This document shows, one piece after another, positions 13,725-24,291 of a DNA stretch of 64,000 nt. The stretch comes from Curvibacter cyanobacteriorum (lineage in GTDB: Bacteria; Pseudomonadota; Gammaproteobacteria; Burkholderiales; Burkholderiaceae_C). The translations under genes and the position numbers were made by a program. The first letter of the stretch is position 1. Each line of letters begins with the position of its first letter. The stretch is taken from the NCBI RefSeq assembly GCF_028649475.1, contig NZ_JAQSIP010000001.1:620001-684000 (forward strand), in the 5' to 3' direction. The notes below the pieces were generated by a model. It ran no database searches, was not told the origin of the DNA, and worked only from the letters and a program-made list of their open reading frames with translations.

Positions 13725-13764
13725 GGGGCTGGGCTTTCTGGGGACGGGCTGGGGTCGGGGGCGA

Positions 13765-13781
13765 AAACGGGGTCAGACCCA
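13765..13781. repeat. Short inverted repeat GGGTC-A-GACCC between dapD and pilU
   Basis: The 90-bp gap between dapD and pilU contains GGGTC A GACCC (13770-13780). On the minus (transcribed) strand this reads GGGTCTGACCCCGTTTTCG, a 5-bp stem followed by a short T-run. It could be a weak attenuator or a single copy of the GGGTC-N-GACCC repeats that are common between genes in proteobacteria. Only one copy is seen in the window, so the repeat-family reading is unproven. Confidence 0.3.
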
Positions 13782-13814
13782 GGCCCCGCGCGGGTCGCGC
13801 AGGGCCCGGCGCGA

Positions 13815-14639
13815 TCAGTCGCGCAGCAGGTCGTTCAGGCTGGTCTTGGCGCGGGTCTGGGCGTCCACACGCTTGACGATGATGGCGGCGTACAGGCTGT
13901 AGCGGCCACCGTCCTTGGGCAGGCTGCCGCTGATGACCACCGAGCCGGCGGGCACGCGGCCGTAGCTGATTTCGCCAGTGGCGCGGTCATAGATCGGGGT
14001 GCTCTGGCCGATGTACACGCCCATCGAGATGACCGAGTTTTCTTCGACGATCACGCCTTCCACGATTTCCGAGCGGGCACCGATGAAGCAGTTGTCTTCG
14101 ATGATGGTCGGGTTGGCTTGCAGGGGTTCGAGCACGCCGCCCAGGCCGACACCGCCGGACAGGTGAACGTTCTTGCCGACTTGGGCGCAGCTGCCCACGG
14201 TGGCCCAGGTGTCCACCATGGTGCCTTCGTCCACGTAGGCGCCGATGTTGACGTACGAGGGCATCAGGATCGCGCCCTTGGCGATGAAGCTGCCTTGGCG
14301 GGCCACGGCCGGCGGCACCACGCGCACGCCGGTGGCCTTGAGTTGCTCTTCGCTGAGGCCGGCGAACTTGGTCGGGACCTTGTCGTAGAAGCCCAGGTCG
14401 CCGCCGCCGATGTACTGGTTGTCCTTCAGGCGGAAGGACAGCAACACGGCCTTCTTGATCCACTGGTGCACGGTCCATTGGCCCACGCCTTCACGGGTGG
14501 CCACGCGCAGGCGGCCCGAGTCGAGTTCGGCGATCACGTGGTCGACGGCTTCGCTCACTTCCTTGGGGGCGCTGGCGGGCGACAGGTTGGCACGGTTCTC
14601 CCAGGCGGAGTCGATCAGGGTTTGCAGCTGTTGAGTCAT
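13815..14639 (-). CDS. dapD: Tetrahydrodipicolinate N-succinyltransferase DapD
   Basis: 274 aa, standard length. It transfers succinyl from succinyl-CoA to tetrahydrodipicolinate, the entry to the succinylase branch of DAP and lysine synthesis. The C-terminal half shows the hexapeptide left-handed beta-helix repeats ([20 protein letters not shown], then [17 protein letters not shown], then [16 protein letters not shown]). The N-terminal helical domain includes [17 protein letters not shown]. The start ATG is 3 nt after the dapC stop, so the two are coupled. Cytoplasmic trimer by family. Confidence 0.97.
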   Translation of the reverse strand: MTQQLQTLIDSAWENRANLSPASAPKEVSEAVDHVIAELDSGRLRVATREGVGQWTVHQWIKKAVLLSFRLKDNQYIGGGDLGFYDKVPTKFAGLSEEQLKATGVRVVPPAVARQGSFIAKGAILMPSYVNIGAYVDEGTMVDTWATVGSCAQVGKNVHLSGGVGLGGVLEPLQANPTIIEDNCFIGARSEIVEGVIVEENSVISMGVYIGQSTPIYDRATGEISYGRVPAGSVVISGSLPKDGGRYSLYAAIIVKRVDAQTRAKTSLNDLLRD

Positions 14640-14642
14640 GGA

Positions 14643-15848
14643 TTACTTGCTTTTGGATTGGACGAAATTCACGATGCGCAGGGCCGCTTCGACGCATTCC
14701 GCGGCGTCGGCCACCAAGGCCATGCGGATGCGCTGGGCCCCAGGGTTCACGCCGGCCACGTCGCGGGCCAGGTAGCTGCCGGGCAGCACGGTGACATTGT
14801 ATTGAGCCAGCAGCTCCTTGGCGAAAGCCGTGTCGCTCAGGCCAAGGGCGTCGGGCACGCGGGCCCAGAGGTAGAAGCTGGCGTCGGGCAGGGCCACTTC
14901 GAGCACCCCGGCCAGGATCGGCGTGACCTGCGCAAACTTCTTGCGGTAGAGCACGCGGTTCTCGACCACATGGGTCTCGTCGTTCCAGGCCGCGATGCTG
15001 GCGGTCTGCACGATCGGGCTCATGGCGCTGCCGTGGTAGGTGCGGTAGAGCAGGAACTGCTTGATGATGGCCGCGTCACCCGCCACAAAGCCGCTGCGCA
15101 GGCCTGGCACATTGCTGCGCTTGGACAGGCTGGTGAAGGCCACCAGGTTCTTGAAGTCGTCGCGGCCCAGCTTCTTGGCGGCTTCGAGGCCGCCGAGCGG
15201 TGGCTCGTCACGGAAGTAGATTTCGCTGTAGCACTCGTCGGAGGCAATGATGAAGCCGTAGCGGTCGCTCAGTTCGAACAGTTTTTTCCACTCGTCCAGT
15301 GGCATCACCGCGCCCGTGGGGTTGCCGGGCGAGCAGACAAAGATCAGCTGGGTGCGCGACCAGATGTCGGCCGGCACGCTGTCCCAGTCCACCGCGAAGT
15401 TGCGCGCCGGGTCGCTGGGGGCGAAATACGGCTCGGCACCGGCCAGCAGCGCTGCGCCTTCGTAGATTTGATAGAACGGGTTGGGGCAGACCACGGCCGG
15501 GGTCGGCCAGCGCGGATCGATGACGGTCTGGGCGAAGGCGAACAGGGCCTCGCGCGAACCGTTGACCGGCAGCACCTGGGTGGCGGGGTCGACCTTCAGG
15601 CCGTAGCGCCGCTCGACCCACTGGGCCATGGCTTCACGCAGGCGGGGCTCGCCGGCGGTGGCGGGGTAGCCGGCCAGGCCTTCGAGGCTGTTGACCAGGG
15701 CGCTCTTGATGAACTCGGGGGTGGCGTGCTTGGGCTCACCAATGCCCAGGCTGATGGGGCTGTAGTGCGCGTTGGGGGTGACGCCAGCGAACAGCTGTCG
15801 CAGCCGCTCAAACGGGTAGGGCTGCAGTTTGGAGAGCAGTGGATTCAT
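14643..15848 (-). CDS. dapC: Succinyldiaminopimelate transaminase DapC
   Basis: 401 aa fold-type I PLP aminotransferase. It converts N-succinyl-2-amino-6-oxopimelate with glutamate to N-succinyl-LL-DAP, between the DapD and DapE reactions. The PLP lysine is in FTSLSKRSNVPGLRSGFVAG. The CSPGNPTGAVM and IIASDECYSEIYF segments give the cofactor-contacting Asn, Asp and Tyr. The C-terminal substrate arginine is in RIRMALVA. The N-terminus NPLLSKLQPYPFERLRQLF is typical of beta-proteobacterial DapC. It is the first gene of dapC-dapD-pilU-dapE-prmB. Only 51 bp separate it from the upstream GGDEF/EAL gene, so a promoter could sit there or transcription may read through. Confidence 0.94.
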   Translation of the reverse strand: MNPLLSKLQPYPFERLRQLFAGVTPNAHYSPISLGIGEPKHATPEFIKSALVNSLEGLAGYPATAGEPRLREAMAQWVERRYGLKVDPATQVLPVNGSREALFAFAQTVIDPRWPTPAVVCPNPFYQIYEGAALLAGAEPYFAPSDPARNFAVDWDSVPADIWSRTQLIFVCSPGNPTGAVMPLDEWKKLFELSDRYGFIIASDECYSEIYFRDEPPLGGLEAAKKLGRDDFKNLVAFTSLSKRSNVPGLRSGFVAGDAAIIKQFLLYRTYHGSAMSPIVQTASIAAWNDETHVVENRVLYRKKFAQVTPILAGVLEVALPDASFYLWARVPDALGLSDTAFAKELLAQYNVTVLPGSYLARDVAGVNPGAQRIRMALVADAAECVEAALRIVNFVQSKSK

Positions 15849-15899
15849 GGGCCCGCATTATCCGGGAGCCCAGACCGGTTTGTGCGCTGGGGCTTGAAA

Positions 15900-18248
15900 T
15901 CAGCTGTTTCTCAAGGGCGTTGAGGGGGATGGCGCGGGCCTGGCCGCTGCGGTTGGGCCGGGCCAGTCGCCGATCAACTGGGCGGGACTGAGCTGTTCGC
16001 CCTGCAGGATCAGCGCGGGCGACAGGCCTTGCAGCGCCTGCCACTGGGCCGGGGTGTCCACCCCCTGCGCCACCACCCGCATGCCCTGTGCCTGGCACAC
16101 CGACACCAGGCCGCGCAACAGTGCGGTGTGCGGCGGGCTGCCGGGCACGGCCTTGAGCAGGTCGGGGCTCAGGTGCACCGCCTGGAACGGCCAGCGGGGC
16201 AAATCCCAGGGCGAGGGCGGGCCCAGGCCCAGGTCCTGCAGCACCAGCTCAAGGCCGGCGCGGCGCCAGGTGTGCAGGGGGCATTGTGCGTCCGGGTTGT
16301 CCGACAGGGGCGCGGCGAGCTGGCGCGCCGAAATGGCGAGTCGCAGCTGCTGCGGCCGCAGGCCGTGGTTCTGCAGTTGCCGCAGCAGGGCCTCGGCGCG
16401 GCTGTCGCCCGGGTCCGACCCAGGCAACAGCCAGCAGGTCAGCCAGGGCAGGGTCCAGACCAGGCCCGCCGCGTCAGGGTGTTGCTGCTGCCAGTGCGCA
16501 ATCTGCGCCAAGACCCAATCGATGAGCGGCGGTTGATCGGGGGTGTTGAACGGCAGCGGCGTGGGGCTGGGGTGGTCCGGCAGCCGGTCCAGCGGCAGCC
16601 AACCCAGCGTCGGGTGGGCCCAAAGCAAGGTCAGACAGGCCCCAACAGGCCCCCCCTGGGGCGCGTGCTGACCCTGCACCAGCAGGCGCAGCTGCCCCAG
16701 CCCTGGCGCTCCCAGCCAGTCGGCCTGACCCCGCAGGCGCTGTTGCGCCAGCCAGACCTGCTGGGGTGCACACCAGCGGACCTGGGTGGCTTGTTCGCTG
16801 CGGGCCTGGCTCAGCGCCAGGCTGGCGCGCTGCAGGCCGGCATTGGGGGTGTCGGCTGCGTCACCGCGCCAGGGGTACAGGGTGGCGCCCTGGTGCACGG
16901 TGTGGGCGCTGGGGGCCGGGTCGGGGGGCAGGCCAGGCCGGGTGCGCTGCAGCCACGGCTGCCACCGGGCCACCTCGCGCTGGGCATGGCTCAGCGCCTC
17001 GTGGGGCCCGGACGGCAGCTGCCAGAGGCGGATGGCAAAGGTGCCGCCGCCCAGGCGGTAGCCCTGGGCCGACGCGGGCAGGTGTTGCCGCAAGGCGTCG
17101 GCCACCGCCAGCAGCCACTGTTCGCTGCTCTGTGGGCCCATCGCGTCGTGCAGGTCGCGCAGACCGCAGAGCCGGAACAGCAGCAAGGCCTGGCCCCCTT
17201 CCACCGCGGGGCTGGGTGTTTCAAGGTGGTCCAGCAAGGCGGCGCGGTTGGGCAGCTGGGTGGCGGGGTCGGTGTAGGCCAAACGGGCAATCTGCTCGGC
17301 GGCCCAGCGCCGGTCGCTGGTGTCCTGGCTCAGCTCAAACCAATGGTTGATGCGGCCCTGGGCGTCGCGCAGGGGGGCCACGTCGAGCGACTCGGTGCGG
17401 TGTTGCCCCTGCGGGCCTTCGAGCGTCTGTTCGCCATGCCACTGGCGCCCCAGGGCCTGAGCGTGGGCCAGTGCGGTGATCTGCGGGGGCGTGAGGCCCT
17501 GGTGGTTCAGGGCGGCGATGTCGCGCCCCAGCCAGTCGCCCCGTTGCACGCGGCGGCTTTGGGCCAGCGTGTGGTTGAGGTACTCCACGCGGTGACGGGC
17601 ATCGGTGATGGCCAGGCCCACCGGGCATTGGTCCAGCAGCTGCAGCAGCTTGGCCTGTTCGGCGTCCTGCTTCAGCACCTGGTCCAGCGTCTGCTGCAAA
17701 TGGGCGCATTGGCGCAGGTAGCTGGCCCGGCTGATCAGGGCGGCAGCGGTGGCGATGCCGAGGTTGCCAAAGACCAGCAAACCCAGCACAAAAGGGTGGC
17801 GGCTGCGGGGCGGTGGCAGCCGGCCGGCTTGCTCAAGCCCCAGCAGGGCCAGCAGGCTGAGGGCGGTGAGCAGCGCCAGCAGGGCGGTTTCGCGGCGGCC
17901 CAGCAACCAGCCGGCCAGGGCCAGCTGCACCGGGAAGGCCAGGATCTGAGGCGCGTGCAGCCCGCCGTTCTGGCTCACGATTTCGAGGTTGGCGCACCAC
18001 AGCCCCCAGATCAGCACCCGAGCGCTCCAGCGCACCGACCCCGCGCCCAACAGGGCCAAGGCCCCCAGGGCGATCAGGATCACCAGGGAGCGGGACAGCA
18101 GCACCGCCCACTGGAACTCAAAACGGATCAACCAGGCGATGAGCAAAAAGGACAACAGGCTCACGGCCAGGCACACCAGGATGATGTGCGCGACGTCAGC
18201 TTGCGTGGCGCTGTAGGGGATCGGGGGGCGGTCGGGGAGGGCACGCAT
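15900..18248 (-). CDS. Membrane PAS-GGDEF-EAL protein with degenerate catalytic motifs
   Basis: 782 aa. Residues 20-180 hold five or six hydrophobic helices with short loops, an inner-membrane sensor region. Residues about 205-320 look like a PAS domain (LLDQCPVGLAITDARHRVEY). A GGDEF-like domain follows (LAYTDPATQLPNRAALLDHL), but its signature is LGGGTF (about residue 397) instead of GGDEF. The EAL-like domain from about residue 520 has CLTLLWAHPTLG where E-A-L-x-R-W-x-H-P is expected, LGLGPPSP in place of D-D-F-G-T-G, and VAQGVDT in place of V-A-E-G-V-E-T. Both cyclic-di-GMP synthesis and hydrolysis should therefore be absent. It may bind c-di-GMP or GTP, or act through protein contacts. 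It lies directly upstream of dapC, same strand. Confidence 0.85.
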   Translation of the reverse strand: MRALPDRPPIPYSATQADVAHIILVCLAVSLLSFLLIAWLIRFEFQWAVLLSRSLVILIALGALALLGAGSVRWSARVLIWGLWCANLEIVSQNGGLHAPQILAFPVQLALAGWLLGRRETALLALLTALSLLALLGLEQAGRLPPPRSRHPFVLGLLVFGNLGIATAAALISRASYLRQCAHLQQTLDQVLKQDAEQAKLLQLLDQCPVGLAITDARHRVEYLNHTLAQSRRVQRGDWLGRDIAALNHQGLTPPQITALAHAQALGRQWHGEQTLEGPQGQHRTESLDVAPLRDAQGRINHWFELSQDTSDRRWAAEQIARLAYTDPATQLPNRAALLDHLETPSPAVEGGQALLLFRLCGLRDLHDAMGPQSSEQWLLAVADALRQHLPASAQGYRLGGGTFAIRLWQLPSGPHEALSHAQREVARWQPWLQRTRPGLPPDPAPSAHTVHQGATLYPWRGDAADTPNAGLQRASLALSQARSEQATQVRWCAPQQVWLAQQRLRGQADWLGAPGLGQLRLLVQGQHAPQGGPVGACLTLLWAHPTLGWLPLDRLPDHPSPTPLPFNTPDQPPLIDWVLAQIAHWQQQHPDAAGLVWTLPWLTCWLLPGSDPGDSRAEALLRQLQNHGLRPQQLRLAISARQLAAPLSDNPDAQCPLHTWRRAGLELVLQDLGLGPPSPWDLPRWPFQAVHLSPDLLKAVPGSPPHTALLRGLVSVCQAQGMRVVAQGVDTPAQWQALQGLSPALILQGEQLSPAQLIGDWPGPTAAARPAPSPSTPLRNS

Positions 18249-18430
18249 GGGGCGTTCTGGGCGGACGCCTCACTCTAGCCAGCCCCCTGCGCTGTGGGGT
18301 CAGGCCGCCCGACCCCGCCAGACTGTCGGCAGGCGCACCGGGACGGTTGGTGGTGGACGGCTCGCAGCCCCCCGGGCCTGACCGCGAGCTGGGGGCTGGG
18401 CCCGGCCCCGGGCCGGGTTCTCAGCGCAGT

Positions 18431-19315
18431 TCAGCGCTTTTGCAGCAGCTGGATGACGCTGGAGAAGTCCAGCGCCCCCTGGCCGCCGAGGCTGTGCGCG
18501 GCATACAGGTTGCGCGCCAGGCCCCCCAACGGGGTGCTGGCCTTGACGGCGGCGGCATTCTCCTGTGCCAGGCCCAGGTCCTTGAGCATCAGGTCGGTGC
18601 CAAACCCCCCGGCATAGCCTTTGGAGGACGGCACGTTGTCCATCACGCCGGGCATCGGGTTGTACTTCTCGAGGGCCCAGTTGCCACCCGAGCTGCGGCG
18701 CATGATCTCCGACAGCACCTTCGGGTCGAGCCCGTTGGCCACGCCCAGGGCCAGGGCCTCGCTGGTGCCGATCATCAGGATGCCCAACAGCATGTTGTTG
18801 CAGATCTTGGCGGTCTGGCCGGCACCGGCGGCGCCCGCGTGGAAGATGTTGGCGCCCATTTTCTCGAGCAGGGGGCGCGCCAGGGCCAGCGCCGCGTCGT
18901 CGCCACCGACCATGAAGGTCAGGGTGCCCGCGATGGCGCCCCCCGTGCCGCCCGACACCGGGGCGTCGATGCAGGGCAGGCCGCGCGCCGCGGCCGCCTG
19001 GGCCACTTTTTGGGCGCTGGCGGCGGCGATGGTCGAGCAGTCGATCACCAGTGTGCCCGTGGCCAACTGCGCCAGCAGGCCGGTGTCACCCAGGTACAGC
19101 GACTCGACGTGCTGGCTGGCGGGCAGCATGCTGATCACGGCCTGCGCACCACGCACCGCGTCGGCGGCACTGGCCGCGATCGACAGGCCTTGTTCGGCCC
19201 ACTTGTCGCAAGCGGGCTTGGACAGGTCAAAGGCCTGCACTTCGTGGCCGGCCTTTTGGAGGTTCAGGGCCATCGGGCCACCCATGTTGCCCAGGCCGAT
19301 GAAGGCGATGTTCAT
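18431..19315 (-). CDS. mmsB: 3-hydroxyisobutyrate dehydrogenase MmsB
   Basis: 294 aa NAD-dependent beta-hydroxyacid dehydrogenase. It oxidises 3-hydroxyisobutyrate to methylmalonate semialdehyde in valine breakdown. The Rossmann fold begins at once (IAFIGLGNMGGPMALNL). Substrate-binding DAPVSGGTGGA and the catalytic-lysine segment GAGQTAKICNNMLL are intact. The C-terminal SLGGQGALDFSSVI matches HIBADH. The start has a GGAGA ribosome-binding site 8 nt upstream. It is the last gene of the mmsA-acd-mmsB operon. A GC-rich inverted repeat (CCCGGCCC-C-GGGCCGGG, 18401-18417) lies 14 nt past the stop but lacks a T-run. Confidence 0.95.
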   Translation of the reverse strand: MNIAFIGLGNMGGPMALNLQKAGHEVQAFDLSKPACDKWAEQGLSIAASAADAVRGAQAVISMLPASQHVESLYLGDTGLLAQLATGTLVIDCSTIAAASAQKVAQAAAARGLPCIDAPVSGGTGGAIAGTLTFMVGGDDAALALARPLLEKMGANIFHAGAAGAGQTAKICNNMLLGILMIGTSEALALGVANGLDPKVLSEIMRRSSGGNWALEKYNPMPGVMDNVPSSKGYAGGFGTDLMLKDLGLAQENAAAVKASTPLGGLARNLYAAHSLGGQGALDFSSVIQLLQKR

Positions 19316-19354
19316 TGTTTGTCTCCGGAGTGAGTGTTTATGAGGGGTGGTGGG

Positions 19355-20515
19355 TCAGCGGATCGCTTCGGGACCGTCCCCATCGAGCAGGCGGCGCGAA
19401 ATGATCACGCGCATGATCTCGTTCGTGCCTTCGAGGATTTGGTGCACCCGCGCGTCGCGCAGCAGCCGCTCCAGCGGGTACTCGCGGATGTAGCCGTAGC
19501 CGCCGTGCAGTTGCAGCGCCTCGTTGCAGACGGTGAAGCCCACATCGGTGGCAAAGCGCTTGGCCATGGCGCAGTAGGTGGTGGCGTCCGGCGCCCCGGC
19601 ATCGAGCTTGGCCGCGGCCAGGCGCACCATCTGGCGCGCGGCCACGAGTTCGGTGGCCATGTCGGCCAGCTTGAACTGCAGCGCCTGAAAGCTCGCAATC
19701 GGCTTGCCGAACTGCTGGCGTTCCTGCATGTAGCGCTGGGCCTGGGCCAAGGCGCCCTGGGCTGCGCCCACCGAGCAGGTGGCGATGTTGATGCGCCCGC
19801 CGTCCAGCCCCTTCATGGCGATCTTGAAGCCCTCTCCCTCGGCGCCCAGCAGGTGGTCGGCGGGGATGCGCACGTTGTCGAAGCTGATGGTGCGCGTGGG
19901 CTGGCTGTTCCAGCCCATCTTGTGCTCCTTCTTGCCGTAGCTGATGCCCGGCGAGTCGGCCGGCACCACAAAGGCCGACACCCCGGCGGCACCGGGGCCG
20001 CCGCTGCGGGCCATGAGGATCAGCACGTCGGTGCTGCCAGCGCCCGAAATGAAGGCCTTGCCGCCGTTGATGACGTACTCGTGGCCCACCAGTTCGGCGC
20101 GCGTCTTCAGCGAGGCCGCGTCCGAGCCTGCGCCCGGTTCGGTCAGGCAGTAGGACGCCAGCTTTTGGCCGCTGCACAACAGGGGGCCCCAGTGGTCGCG
20201 CACCGCGGGCGTGGCCCAGGTGCCGAGCATCCAGGTGGCCATGTTGTGGATGCTGATGAAGGCCGTGGTGGACGGGTCCACCGCGGCGAGTTCTTCGAAC
20301 ACCAGCGTGGCGTCCAGCCGGGGCAGGGCCAGGCCACCGGCGGCTTCGGGGGCGTAGAGGCCGCAAAAGCCCAGCTCGCCAGCCTGCGCGATGGCCTCGC
20401 GCGGGAAGATCGCCTCCTCGTCCCAGCGTGCGGCGTGGGGGGCGAATTCAGCCTGTGCAAAGTCGCGCGCGCTCTGGGCAAAGGCGCGCTGCTCTTCGGA
20501 CAACTCAAAGTCCAT
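19355..20515 (-). CDS. Acyl-CoA dehydrogenase, probably isobutyryl-CoA dehydrogenase
   Basis: 386 aa FAD flavoprotein of the short/branched-chain acyl-CoA dehydrogenase group. It probably oxidises isobutyryl-CoA to methacrylyl-CoA and passes electrons to ETF. Family landmarks are CLTEPGAGSDAASLKTRA (FAD and substrate loop), GINIATCSVGAA-like middle helices, QLHGGYGYIREYPLERLLRD and the C-terminal ILEGTNEIMRVIISR carrying the catalytic glutamate. Placement between mmsA and mmsB, with gaps of 37-39 nt, is what points to the valine pathway; sequence alone would allow a 2-methylbutyryl-CoA or short-chain enzyme. Confidence 0.92.
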   Translation of the reverse strand: MDFELSEEQRAFAQSARDFAQAEFAPHAARWDEEAIFPREAIAQAGELGFCGLYAPEAAGGLALPRLDATLVFEELAAVDPSTTAFISIHNMATWMLGTWATPAVRDHWGPLLCSGQKLASYCLTEPGAGSDAASLKTRAELVGHEYVINGGKAFISGAGSTDVLILMARSGGPGAAGVSAFVVPADSPGISYGKKEHKMGWNSQPTRTISFDNVRIPADHLLGAEGEGFKIAMKGLDGGRINIATCSVGAAQGALAQAQRYMQERQQFGKPIASFQALQFKLADMATELVAARQMVRLAAAKLDAGAPDATTYCAMAKRFATDVGFTVCNEALQLHGGYGYIREYPLERLLRDARVHQILEGTNEIMRVIISRRLLDGDGPEAIR

Positions 20516-20552
20516 CGTGTGCTTTCCAAAAACGAGGGCGAAAGCCGATGTT

Positions 20553-22058
<1,506 letters not shown>

Positions 22059-22129
22059 GAAAGTCTCCTGTTGTGTTGGCGTGGCAGGGCGGCCCGGTGC
22101 CGGTGGGGCCTGCCATCGGGTGCATGTTA

Positions 22130-22191
22130 GCTGTGCAGAATTGCAATAACAATAGACATAATTGCAGTCTTGATTTGCAAAAACGCACAGC
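22130..22191. promoter_or_regulatory. Divergent control region of mmsA operon and LysR gene
   Basis: In the 176-bp gap between mmsA and the LysR gene, this AT-rich island is bounded by a perfect 7-bp inverted repeat, GCTGTGC (22130-22136) and GCACAGC (22185-22191). Inside are a palindrome ATTGCAAT (22140-22147), a second ATTGCA (22161-22166) and TTTGCAAA (22174-22181). LysR-type regulators bind such dyads in divergent promoters. No convincing -35/-10 pair was assigned. Confidence 0.45.
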
Positions 22192-22234
22192 CCCACTGGG
22201 GCTGGAGCCGGGCCCGCCCAGCGCGGGCCCCCAG

Positions 22235-23137
22235 ATGGAGAACCGCATGGATTGGGAGCACCTGCGTTATTTTTTGGCCCTGGCGCGCGCCGGCACGCTG
22301 GTGGCCGCAGCGCGCCAGCTGGCGGTGGACCACACCACCGTGTCGCGCCGCCTGCAGGCCCTGGAAAAGCAGCTGGGCACCGCTTTGTTTGCGCGCGAAG
22401 CCGGTGGCCACCGCCTGACCGAGGCGGGCCGCCAACTGCTGCCCCAGGTGGAGGCCATGGAGGCCGCCGTGCGCCAGGTGGAGCGCAGCGTGCGGGTCGG
22501 CGAGCAGGGCCCCAGCGGCCTGGTGCGCATTGGCACCACCGAGGGCTTTGGCACCGTGGTGCTGGCCCCTCAGTTGGCGCAGCTGAGTCTGCAATACCCG
22601 GGGCTGGCGGTGGACCTGCTGGCCTTGCCGCGCCTGCTGCACCTGTCGCGGCGCGAGGCGGACATCGTCATCTCGCTCGAGCGGCCGACCCGCGGGCCGG
22701 TGCTGGTCAGCAAGCTGACCGACTACGTGCTGCAGTTGTACGGCTCGCGCCGCTACCTGGCGTCGCAGCCCCGCATCGAGACCCGGGAGGACCTGCGCGG
22801 CCATGCGTTCATCAGTTATGTGGACGACCTGCTGTTCACCAAAGAACTGCAACTGCTGGACGAACTGCACCGCCCCGAGCGCTTTGCGCTGCGCAGCACC
22901 AGCATCCTGACCCAGTACGAGGCCGTGAAGGCCGGCGCGGGCCTGGCCGTGCTGCCAGCCTTTGTCGCGTCACGCGACCCTGAGCTGGTGCCTGTGTTGC
23001 CCGGTCAGGCGCGTTTCACCCGCACCTTTTGGATGTCGATGCCGGCCGAGGCCAAGCACCAGGCGCGCATGCAGCTGACCTGGGGCTTCATCCGCGACAC
23101 CATCCAGGGCCTGCAGGGCTGGCTGAACCCGGACTGA
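22235..23137 (+). CDS. LysR-family transcriptional regulator, divergent from mmsA
   Basis: 300 aa. The N-terminal winged helix-turn-helix is plain ([29 protein letters not shown], then [19 protein letters not shown]). The effector domain follows from about residue 92 ([18 protein letters not shown]). ATG 22235 is used; an in-frame ATG at 22247 (MDWEHLRYF) is equally possible and closer to the family norm. It likely controls the divergent mmsA-acd-mmsB operon in response to a valine-pathway intermediate; this is inferred from position only. It ends convergently with the gentisate operon, 103 bp apart. Confidence 0.92.
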   Translation: MENRMDWEHLRYFLALARAGTLVAAARQLAVDHTTVSRRLQALEKQLGTALFAREAGGHRLTEAGRQLLPQVEAMEAAVRQVERSVRVGEQGPSGLVRIGTTEGFGTVVLAPQLAQLSLQYPGLAVDLLALPRLLHLSRREADIVISLERPTRGPVLVSKLTDYVLQLYGSRRYLASQPRIETREDLRGHAFISYVDDLLFTKELQLLDELHRPERFALRSTSILTQYEAVKAGAGLAVLPAFVASRDPELVPVLPGQARFTRTFWMSMPAEAKHQARMQLTWGFIRDTIQGLQGWLNPD

Positions 23138-23240
23138 GGCGCAACCGAGGCGAGGCCCTGCCCACCGGGCGCCCGCCAAACCCGGGACCAGCCGTTGGGC
23201 AGCCGGCGAGCCGTCCCGCGTCCGCGCCATCACCATCGCC

Positions 23241-24239
23241 TCAGTCGAGGCTGATGTTGGCCTTCTTGATCAGGGCCTGGTACTGGGTGGCCTTGGTGTC
23301 GGCCTGCTTGAGGATCTCCTCCACCGACCAGTTCAGGGGCTCGAAGGCGAAGGTGTTGAAGCGCTCGCGCACCTCGGGTTCGGCCAGCACCTTGAGCACA
23401 TCGGCGTGGATCTTGGCGCGCACCGCGGCCGGCACGCCCTTGGGGGCCAGCAGGGACACAAAAGAGTTCACGTCCAGGGCGGCCGTGCCGCCGGCTTCGG
23501 CCACCGTGGGCACCTCGGGCAGTTGGGGGATGCGCTTGGGCGCGGCCACCGCGAGGTAACGCAGCTTGCCGGCCTTGTACACGCCCTGGCTCGAGGGGAT
23601 GCTGGCAAAGCTCCAGCCCACGTCGCCGTTGGCGACCGAGGTGTAGAGCTGGCTGACCTCCTTGTACGGCGCGTGCACCATTTCGACGCCGGTCAGCATT
23701 TCCAGCCATTCGGCGCCCAGGTGGCCAGGGCTGCCCACGCCCCAGGAGCCGTAGCTCACCGAGCCCGGTTTGGCCTTGGCGGCGGCCAGCAGGTCGCTGA
23801 CGTTCTTCCAGGGCGATTGGGCCGACACCGCCACCATGAACGGGGTGCGGAACAGGGGCGCGACCGGGTCAAAGGCCTTGAGCGTTTCGAGATGGCGCGA
23901 TGGGTAGAGCGAGGGCAGGGCGGCCAGGTGTTCGCTGTCCAGCTGCACCAAGCTGTGGCCGTCGGGGGGCGCCCGGCGCACCGCCTCGATGGCGATGAAG
24001 CCACCGCCGCCGGGGCGGTTGTCCACGGTGACGCTCTGCTTCCACTGCTGGGCGAGGCGGTTGGCCACCAGGCGCAGCACCGCATCGGGCCCGCTGCCGA
24101 CCGCAAAGGCGGTGTAGACGGTGACCGGCTTGTTGGGGTAGTCGGTGCCCTGGGCCAGCGCAGGAACGGCCAGGCCCGCGCAGGCCAACGAAAGCGCCAT
24201 CCGCAGCAGCGGGCGGCGTGGGGTGGGGGAAAAGTTCAT
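23241..24239 (-). CDS. Bug/TctC-family periplasmic solute-binding protein
   Basis: 332 aa tripartite tricarboxylate receptor (Bug) protein. The signal peptide is clear: MNFSPTPRRPLLRM, a hydrophobic stretch, then VPALAQ|GTDYP. Family marks are YPNKPVTVYTAFAVGSGPD, VDNRPGGGGFIAIEAVRRA (ligand loop) and YGSWGVGSPGHLGAEWLE. ATG 24239 is chosen because it places the signal peptide at the N-terminus; an upstream in-frame start would overlap the preceding gene. It is the last gene of the 3-hydroxybenzoate/gentisate operon, 52 nt after the isomerase gene. No TctA or TctB membrane partner is present, as is common for these proteins in Burkholderiales. It may capture an aromatic acid, an inference from context. 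Confidence 0.9.
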   Translation of the reverse strand: MNFSPTPRRPLLRMALSLACAGLAVPALAQGTDYPNKPVTVYTAFAVGSGPDAVLRLVANRLAQQWKQSVTVDNRPGGGGFIAIEAVRRAPPDGHSLVQLDSEHLAALPSLYPSRHLETLKAFDPVAPLFRTPFMVAVSAQSPWKNVSDLLAAAKAKPGSVSYGSWGVGSPGHLGAEWLEMLTGVEMVHAPYKEVSQLYTSVANGDVGWSFASIPSSQGVYKAGKLRYLAVAAPKRIPQLPEVPTVAEAGGTAALDVNSFVSLLAPKGVPAAVRAKIHADVLKVLAEPEVRERFNTFAFEPLNWSVEEILKQADTKATQYQALIKKANISLD

Positions 24240-24291
24240 GGTTGTCTCTGTGCTGATGAGGGGCGGGTGGGGCTGCGTGAACCGGGGCGGC

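Noticed and set aside
18360-18397. Possible pseudoknot after mmsB (GCTCGC/GCGAGC with AGCCCCC/GGGGGCT interleaved)
   Set aside because: Connecting loops would be 0 and 1 nt, too short to span the stems; in such GC-rich DNA chance pairing is likely.
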